45,803 nt of DNA. Source: Phycisphaerae bacterium (GTDB lineage Bacteria > Planctomycetota > Phycisphaerae > UBA1845). Each line of letters starts with the position of its first letter. The stretch's first letter is position 1. The DNA is taken from assembly GCA_020056715.1 (NCBI GenBank), contig JAGVHG010000105.1, positions 1-45,803 of the forward strand, read 5' to 3'. The notes below the pieces were generated by a model. That model saw only the letters and a list, made by a program, of their open reading frames with translations. It was not told the origin of the DNA and did no database searches. This document shows, in pieces, positions 40,328 to 45,803 of the stretch. Both the position numbers and the translations under genes were made by a program.

Positions 40328-42544
40328 ATGACGACACTCGCCACCACCGTTTCGGAGCGGATCGCGTTACCCACGCCGGCACACGGCGGCGGGGAAGGGT
40401 TCGTTCCGCCCAGCGCCTCGGACATTCTGGCCATGCTCCGCCGGCGGAGCGTCCTTATCGTGTCCCTGTTCATCCTGTTCTCGGCGCTGGTGGTCGGCGG
40501 GTTCTTGGCTTGGTGGTACCTCTTCCCCGGCTATCGCGGGGAGTGCCTAATCGAGTGCGTATCGAACATCCCGGAGAAAGAATTGACGCTCGAACAGGAG
40601 CGTCTGCGGCAAGACGAGCACGAACGGTTCGTACTGACCCAGGCGCAGTTCCTGATGAGCCCCACGATCCTCGGCGAGGCGCTGAAGATCAACGCCGTAA
40701 AGGAGACCGACTGGTACAAGTCCGTCATACGGCGGAAGCTGGAGCCGCTTCTCGAACTGGATGAAGACCTCATCGCCGCGCCGGTGCGGGGGACGAACTT
40801 CCTGCGCGTTTCAATAGAGTGTCGCAACCTGAAAGACCCGGCGGTGATCGTCAATGAGGTCGTCAACCAGTGGTACCACACGGTCAAGCGGCGGACCGCG
40901 GAGGAGTACGCATCCGAGGCCCTCGACGCCGGAAAGAAGGAGGAGGAGGATCTCGAACGGGAAATGGCCGGGAAGCGCGAGCGGCTCAAGGCCATCGCCC
41001 AACGCCTGCCCGCCGGCGCCCGGCAGAATCCCGGTGAAAATATCACCGCTCAACAAGTTCGACAGTTCGGTGAACAAGTCGCGCAGCTTCAACTCGAATT
41101 GTCCCAGTTGGAACAGTACCGCACGATCTATAACGACCCGGAGGGGGTGGCCGTTACGGCTGAGGACCGGGCGATCGTCGAGCAGGATCCACAAGTCGCC
41201 GAACTAGGTCGGGCGCTCTACCTCCTCCAGCAGCAGCGGGCCTCCGATGAGCCGGTCTTCGGCCCAGGGCACGCCGTCCGTCGTGAAATCGATTCCCGAA
41301 TCGCCGCCGCCGAGGCGAAACTCAGCCAACTTCGCTTGGAGAGGTTGCGCGAGCGGCGGGCCGACATCCGAGAGGCCGCTAACACCGCCTATGACAACAC
41401 GCGGCACGCTCTGTTCCTAGCCCAAGAAAATCTCGCCAAGGCGGAGGCCGAGTTGCAGGACCAAGATCGGCTCCTCTTCGACTATACGGAGCTGGAGAAG
41501 CAAATCCTCCAGGACGTCGAGTACAAGCTGCATTTGAGCAACTATGTCAAGAGCCTGGCCCGGATCAAGAGCCAGCGGACGGCGATTAACGTCAACGTCG
41601 CCCAGCCGGCGATTGATCCGTTGGAGCGAAGCTCGCCCAGTCTTTTCTTTCTGCCCATCGGCCTGTTCTTCGCCCTGGCGCTCTCCACGGGCATCGGTCT
41701 GGCGGTGGAGCTGATGGACAAGTCCGTGCGTACCTCGCAGGACATCATCCGACATCTGGACGTGGCCATGCTTGGTGCGATCCCGGATACAGATGACGAG
41801 GAGGTCGCCATCGACCATGTGGAAACGGCAGTGCGCGACCATCCGAGTTCCATGGTGGCCGAGGCCTTCCGCGGCATCCGCGCCAACCTTCAGTTCACCG
41901 CCCCGGCGGAGCGGCAGCGGTCCATCGTGGTCACCAGCCCGCGCGCCGACGACGGTAAGACGACCGTGGCGTGTAACCTGGCGATGTCCGTCGCCCAAGG
42001 CGGGCGACGCGTGCTGCTGGTCGATGCCAACTTCCGTCGACCGGCCATGCAGCGCATTTTCGACGGCGTAAAAGCCCAAGGACTAAGCAATATATTGATC
42101 GGCGACGGCGACCTCGCCTCCTACGCGGTCAAGACCAACATTCCACTCCTGGAGGTGTTGGGCTGTGGGCCGACCCCGCCGAACCCTGCGGAACTCCTGG
42201 GCAGTCCGCAGTGTCGGGCTTTTCTGCAGGATGCCGTGTCGCGCTACGATCAAGTCATCATCGACACGCCGCCGTTACTGCTCGCCAGCGACGGCGTGGT
42301 CTTGGCGACGGCGGTGGATGGGGTGATCCTCGTCGTCCGCGCGAAACGCGATTCCCGCGGAGTGGCCCGCCGAGCGTGTACGCTCCTCGCCGATGCGAGC
42401 GCCCATGTATTCGGGGCCGTCCTCAACGCCGCTCAGATCACCCGTGGCGGATATTTCCGCGAACAACTTCGCGCTTACTACGACTACCGCCCCGACGACG
42501 CCCCGTCCGGCCCAACCAAGCCGTTGGCGACCAAGAAGACCTGA
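40328..42544 (+). CDS. Wzc-type polysaccharide co-polymerase/tyrosine autokinase
   Basis: 738 residues. A Wzz-like part comes first: a membrane helix (about 36-62, VLIVSLFILFSALVVGG), a periplasmic domain with long coiled coils (RLRERRADIREAANTAYDN and others), and a second helix (about 437-460, LFFLPIGLFFALALSTG). The cytoplasmic bacterial tyrosine kinase follows: Walker A SPRADDGKTT (about 537), Walker A' VLLVDANFRRP, Walker B VIIDTPPLL, and a C-terminal tyrosine cluster YYDYRPDD (about 717-724) for autophosphorylation. It sets chain length and controls export together with the Wza-like protein two genes upstream. Confidence 0.93.
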   Translation: MTTLATTVSERIALPTPAHGGGEGFVPPSASDILAMLRRRSVLIVSLFILFSALVVGGFLAWWYLFPGYRGECLIECVSNIPEKELTLEQERLRQDEHERFVLTQAQFLMSPTILGEALKINAVKETDWYKSVIRRKLEPLLELDEDLIAAPVRGTNFLRVSIECRNLKDPAVIVNEVVNQWYHTVKRRTAEEYASEALDAGKKEEEDLEREMAGKRERLKAIAQRLPAGARQNPGENITAQQVRQFGEQVAQLQLELSQLEQYRTIYNDPEGVAVTAEDRAIVEQDPQVAELGRALYLLQQQRASDEPVFGPGHAVRREIDSRIAAAEAKLSQLRLERLRERRADIREAANTAYDNTRHALFLAQENLAKAEAELQDQDRLLFDYTELEKQILQDVEYKLHLSNYVKSLARIKSQRTAINVNVAQPAIDPLERSSPSLFFLPIGLFFALALSTGIGLAVELMDKSVRTSQDIIRHLDVAMLGAIPDTDDEEVAIDHVETAVRDHPSSMVAEAFRGIRANLQFTAPAERQRSIVVTSPRADDGKTTVACNLAMSVAQGGRRVLLVDANFRRPAMQRIFDGVKAQGLSNILIGDGDLASYAVKTNIPLLEVLGCGPTPPNPAELLGSPQCRAFLQDAVSRYDQVIIDTPPLLLASDGVVLATAVDGVILVVRAKRDSRGVARRACTLLADASAHVFGAVLNAAQITRGGYFREQLRAYYDYRPDDAPSGPTKPLATKKT

Positions 42545-42602
42545 CATCTTGCACTGTTCTGTTGTGAGGTTGCAGCGCGCCGACTACAATCGCGTGGGGT
42601 GT

Positions 42603-42661
42603 GTGCCACTGGCCGCTTGCGGCCAGTGCGGACTCACTGGCGGGCAAGCCTCCAGTGGCAC
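42603..42661. repeat. Composite palindromic repeat in the kinase-aminotransferase gap
   Basis: Outer arms GTGCCACTGG (42603-42612) and CCAGTGGCAC (42652-42661). Inside lies a perfect 22-bp palindrome CACTGGCCGC-TT-GCGGCCAGTG (42607-42628). Confidence 0.85.
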
Positions 42662-42707
42662 CCTGCTGCATCCTTAGCGAATAGGGAAGGCTAGGCGAAA
42701 AGGCATC

Positions 42708-43871
42708 ATGCGTTCAGTGGCCATGTTGGATCTTCGAGGGGAATACAAGATCTTTCGAGAGGAAATCCGCGCCGCCGTCGAGCACGTTCTGGAGAGTCAG
42801 CAATTCATCGGCGGCCCCGCCGTCGCGGAGCTGGAGGACGCCATCCGCGCTCGCTACGGCGTCGGCTATGCCATCGCGATCAGCAATGGGACCGACGCCC
42901 TTCTTTGTGCGTTGATGGCCCTGAGCATCGGTCAAGGCGACGAAGTGATACTCCCGTCGTTTACCTTTTTTGCAACGGCCGGGGCCGTCTGGCGCGTGGG
43001 TGCCAAACCCGTGTTCGTGGACATCGATCCGCGCACGTTCAACTTTGATCCCGAAAGGGTTTCCGAGGCCGTCACGCCGAGGACGCGGGCGATCATCCCC
43101 GTTCATCTGTTCGGCCAATGCGCTGACATGGATGCAATCAACGCGACGGCGAAGGGCCATGGACTCAAGGTGATCGAGGACGCGGCCCAAGCGATCGGCG
43201 CGACCTACAACGGCCGCTTCGCCGGCAAGCTGGGTGATGTCGCGTGTCTTTCGTTCTATCCCACCAAGAACCTCGGCGGGTTCGGTGAAGGCGGCATGAT
43301 CCTCACCGATGACGGCGAGTTCGCGACCGTCGCCAGGCAACTACGCAACCACGGCGAGTCGCAGCGCTATCACCACGATCGTGTGGGGGGCAACTTTCGG
43401 CTCGATACCATGAAGGCCGCGATCCTACTCGTGAAGTTGCGGCACCTTGAGGAGTTCACACGCCGACGGCAGCACAACGCGGCCCGTTACGACGAACTGC
43501 TGAACGGGTCGTCCGTAACGACCCCCTATGTGGCGTACGGTCACCAGCCCGTGTATCACCAATACTCAATCCTCTCTGATCGGCGGGATGAGTTGATCTC
43601 CTTCCTGCGTGACCGCAGCGTGGCGACGGGAGTTTACTACCCGGTTGGCTTGCATCGGCAGCGGTGCTTCGCTTCCCTGGGATACGGCCCCGGATCGCTG
43701 CCGATCACCGAGCAATCCTGCTCGCGGATTGTGTCGTTACCGTGTCACCCGATGCTTGGTGAGGACGACGTGCGGTACGTTGCTTCGTGCATCCGGGAGT
43801 TTGAGCGTACCGAACAACGCCCTTCAGGGAGCGGTCACAGGCCCTCCGCTCCCTTCCGGTCGCGGCTCTGA
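42708..43871 (+). CDS. DegT/DnrJ/EryC1/StrS-family PLP aminotransferase
   Basis: 387 residues. The fold-type I sugar aminotransferase motifs are MLDLRGEYK, GGPAVAELEDAIRARYGVGYA, SNGTDALLCALMAL, LPSFTFFATAGAV, EDAAQAIGATYNG, and FYPTKNLGGFGEGG with the PLP-binding lysine K187. It aminates a nucleotide-linked keto-sugar, as fits an exopolysaccharide operon. After the usual family end (CIREFERT), about 19 residues (EQRPSGSGHRPSAPFRSRL) are read from a dispersed repeat and hairpin (43827-43873) that also supplies the stop codon, a likely run-through tail. Confidence 0.93.
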   Translation: MRSVAMLDLRGEYKIFREEIRAAVEHVLESQQFIGGPAVAELEDAIRARYGVGYAIAISNGTDALLCALMALSIGQGDEVILPSFTFFATAGAVWRVGAKPVFVDIDPRTFNFDPERVSEAVTPRTRAIIPVHLFGQCADMDAINATAKGHGLKVIEDAAQAIGATYNGRFAGKLGDVACLSFYPTKNLGGFGEGGMILTDDGEFATVARQLRNHGESQRYHHDRVGGNFRLDTMKAAILLVKLRHLEEFTRRRQHNAARYDELLNGSSVTTPYVAYGHQPVYHQYSILSDRRDELISFLRDRSVATGVYYPVGLHRQRCFASLGYGPGSLPITEQSCSRIVSLPCHPMLGEDDVRYVASCIREFERTEQRPSGSGHRPSAPFRSRL

Positions 43872-43873
43872 TC
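43827..43873. repeat. Hairpin and dispersed repeat at the DegT C-terminus
   Basis: GGGAGCGG (43827-43834) and CCGCTCCC (43846-43853) form a hairpin. 43846-43873 matches 31032-31059 in 25 of 28 bases. Confidence 0.75.
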
Positions 43874-43895
43874 GGTATGTGGTGCTAAGCAAGCT

Positions 43896-44837
43896 ATGCG
43901 AACACTGGTCACCGGCGGCGCGGGGTTCCTGGGCAGTCACCTTTGCGATCGGCTGCTTGCAGCGGGACACGAGGTCATTGCTCTCGACAACCTGTTTACC
44001 GGCTCGAAGAGCAACATCGCTCATTTATCGGGCCGGACCGGTTTCGAGTTTATCCTCCACGACGTGGTCAACCCCATTCGCCTGGAAGTCGATTGGGTGT
44101 TCAACCTCGCCTGCCCGGCCTCGCCGATCCACTATCAGTCCAACCCGGTGAAGACGGTCAAGACGTCGGTCATGGGCACGCTCAATATGCTCGGCATGGC
44201 GAAGCGGGCGAAGGCACGCATTCTCCAGGCGTCCACCAGCGAGGTCTACGGCGATCCGTTGGAGCATCCGCAAAAAGAAACCTACTGGGGAAATGTGAAC
44301 CCCATAGGGATTAGAAGCTGCTACGACGAAGGAAAGCGCGTCGCGGAGACGCTGATGATGGACTACCACCGCCAGAACCGCGTGGACACGCGGATCATCC
44401 GCATCTTCAACACCTACGGCCCGCGGATGGCCGTCGGCGACGGGAGGGTGATCTCGAACTTCATCGTGCAGGCCCTGCGCGGGGAGAAACTCACCCTCTA
44501 CGGCGACGGGTCGCAAACGCGGTGCTTCTGCTACGTGGATGACATGATCGACGCGATGATCGCCCTGATGAACTACGAAGGGCCGGACGCCGCCGAGCCG
44601 GTCAACGTCGGCGGCGAAGACGAGCGCTCTATCAGCGCCATTGTCGAATGCCTCGGCGAAATCCTTGGCCGCAAGCTGCCGGTGGAGCACCTGCCGCTGC
44701 CCCACGACGACCCCACTCGCCGCCGCCCCGACTGCACCCGCGCCCGCCAACGCCTGAATTGGCGCCCCAGCGTCTCGCTCCCCGACGGCCTGCGAAAAAC
44801 GGTGGAGTACTTCCGTAAAGCGGAACCAATGGAATGA
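43896..44837 (+). CDS. UDP-glucuronate decarboxylase (UDP-xylose synthase)
   Basis: 313 residues, short-chain dehydrogenase fold. The NAD motif is [10 protein letters not shown] (7-16), then D31 for the ribose. [20 protein letters not shown] is highly characteristic of the UXS family. The catalytic set is T114/S115/E116 and Y143-x3-K147 (SCYDEGKR), with [10 protein letters not shown] and [12 protein letters not shown] following. It converts UDP-glucuronate to UDP-xylose for surface polysaccharide. It starts 24 bp after the aminotransferase stop, so both belong to the exopolysaccharide operon. Confidence 0.93.
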   Translation: MRTLVTGGAGFLGSHLCDRLLAAGHEVIALDNLFTGSKSNIAHLSGRTGFEFILHDVVNPIRLEVDWVFNLACPASPIHYQSNPVKTVKTSVMGTLNMLGMAKRAKARILQASTSEVYGDPLEHPQKETYWGNVNPIGIRSCYDEGKRVAETLMMDYHRQNRVDTRIIRIFNTYGPRMAVGDGRVISNFIVQALRGEKLTLYGDGSQTRCFCYVDDMIDAMIALMNYEGPDAAEPVNVGGEDERSISAIVECLGEILGRKLPVEHLPLPHDDPTRRRPDCTRARQRLNWRPSVSLPDGLRKTVEYFRKAEPME

Positions 44838-44927
44838 CGCAACTGGAAAGACCTTGTGCGTGTCTTGAACAGCGTCGGCTGCTCAGTCAGTTTACCGTCA
44901 TCAGAGGCATGAGAGGCGAGGGGTTTC

Positions 44928-45803
44928 GTGGCCACACCGACGAGCCTTAGTCTTTTCGACCTGACGCCGGATGCGTTGCGCGAGTTGCTCGCCACCTGGA
45001 AGGAGCCTGCGTACCGTGCGTCGCAGATTCTAGAGTGGGTCTATCAGCGCGCGGCCACAAGCTACGAGCAAATGTCCAACCTCCCCAAGTCGCTGCGCGG
45101 GCGGCTCGAAGCCGAGCTTACACTCTATCAATCGACGGTCGCCACCCAACAAGAATCCCGCGACGGCACAATCAAGCGGCTGCTGCGTTGGCCTGACGGG
45201 GCGACGAGCGAGTGCGTGTTGATTCCCGATGACGGCCGCCGCACCGCGTGTATCTCCACCCAAGTCGGCTGCCCGGTGGGTTGCGTCTTCTGCGCCAGCG
45301 GAGTCGGCGGGATGCAGCGTCAACTCACCGCCGGGCAGATCGTCGAACAAGCTATGCGCATCCGCGAGCTGTGCGAACCGGCGGATCGACTCTCTAATAT
45401 AGTATTCATGGGCCTGGGCGAGCCGCTGGCCAACTACGCGGCGACGGTTCATGCGATACGAACCATCAATGCCGAATGGGGGATGGGCATCGGCGCTCGG
45501 AAGATCACCGTCAGCACGGTCGGCCTGCCCGCGCAAATGCGGCGACTGGCCGATGAAAAAATGCAGATCACCCTTGCCCTGTCGCTGCACGCCCCGACGG
45601 ACGAGCTTCGCAAGCAACTTATCCCCTGGGCCGAGCGCGTGACCATCGACTCGCTCGTCGAGGCCGCGAACTATTACTTCGAGAAAACCGGACGCGAGAT
45701 CACACTCGAATACATCTTGTTGGCCGATGTCAACGATTCGCGGGAGCACGCCCTCGCCCTCGCCGCAACGGCCAAACGAATGCGCAGCAACGTCAACCTC
45801 ATC
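44928..45803 (+). CDS. rlmN: 23S rRNA (adenine(2503)-C(2))-methyltransferase, 5' part
   Basis: 292 codons from GTG 44928 (GAGGCGAGGGG upstream) to the window edge, open throughout. Radical-SAM methyltransferase acting on A2503 of 23S rRNA (and A37 of some tRNAs). The N-terminal part has LPKSLRGRLEAEL. CISTQVGCPVGCVFCASG holds the cluster cysteines C115, C119 and C122. NIVFMGLGEPLANY, ITVSTVGLP, LALSLHAPTDELR and EYILLADVND follow in family order. The last part, with the C-terminal catalytic cysteine, is outside the window. It is on the same strand as, but 90 bp after, the sugar gene and may be independently transcribed. Confidence 0.95.
   Translation, partial: MATPTSLSLFDLTPDALRELLATWKEPAYRASQILEWVYQRAATSYEQMSNLPKSLRGRLEAELTLYQSTVATQQESRDGTIKRLLRWPDGATSECVLIPDDGRRTACISTQVGCPVGCVFCASGVGGMQRQLTAGQIVEQAMRIRELCEPADRLSNIVFMGLGEPLANYAATVHAIRTINAEWGMGIGARKITVSTVGLPAQMRRLADEKMQITLALSLHAPTDELRKQLIPWAERVTIDSLVEAANYYFEKTGREITLEYILLADVNDSREHALALAATAKRMRSNVNLI

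Overview
The window looks like a chromosomal stretch of a high-GC planctomycete, probably Phycisphaerae-like. Nothing in it is a marker gene, so this rests on protein style. It has several secreted, Cys-rich proteins with dockerin-like EF-hand tails, a type-IV-pilin-like N-terminus (FTLIELLVVIAIIALLIAIL), an exosortase inside an exopolysaccharide operon, and very many small dispersed palindromic repeats. No rRNA, tRNA, CRISPR array or IS transposase was found.

Layout. 1-4880 (minus) is one giant secreted, Cys-rich dockerin-like protein whose 3' end lies outside the window. 5390-9268 (minus) holds a MarR-type regulator, an OmpA-like lipoprotein, a LapA-like membrane protein and a prepilin peptidase. 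9302-10996 (minus) holds a double CDGSH Fe-S protein, a nucleotidyltransferase-fold protein and ispH. 11144-16073 (plus) holds a pseudopilin, a YkgJ-type Cys-cluster protein overlapping deoC, a CxxC protein and terC. 16070-22947 is an old tandem duplication of a Cys-rich dockerin gene with fragments of its two neighbours, terC and queE. 22867-24771 (minus) holds queE, a possible tiny ORF and an EamA transporter. 24951-30841 (plus) is an ABC-export operon interrupted by a four-helix-bundle (IVP) cassette with inverted terminal repeats. 31278-35525 (minus) holds two paralogous lipoproteins and a long ankyrin lipoprotein of visibly lower GC. 35766-37064 (minus) is carA. 37670-44837 (plus) is an exopolysaccharide/exosortase operon (Wza-like export protein, exosortase, Wzc-like tyrosine kinase, DegT aminotransferase, UDP-glucuronate decarboxylase). 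44928 to the end is the start of rlmN.

The most unusual feature is a family of short palindromes (arms GGTGCGAGAT / ATCTCGCACC) that sit in frame inside protein-coding genes. I found eleven copies in five unrelated genes (marR, prepilin peptidase, ykgJ-like, queE, wza-like) and none in the intergenic DNA. The palindrome is free of stop codons in all frames, and all three frames are used, giving peptides such as VRDxNLAP, GARxxSRTS and WCEIxISHQ. Other palindrome types sit in frame in deoC, carA and the DegT C-terminus, and further types occur between genes. This resembles in principle the Rickettsia palindromic elements, but with a different sequence and several families at once.

The second clear result is the duplication. 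A 3'-terminal copy of queE (26 codons plus stop) and a 3'-terminal copy of terC (with an internal stop) lie back to back at 19517-20038, exactly at the junction of the two dockerin-gene copies. The ancestral order terC > < dockerin gene < queE can therefore be read directly.
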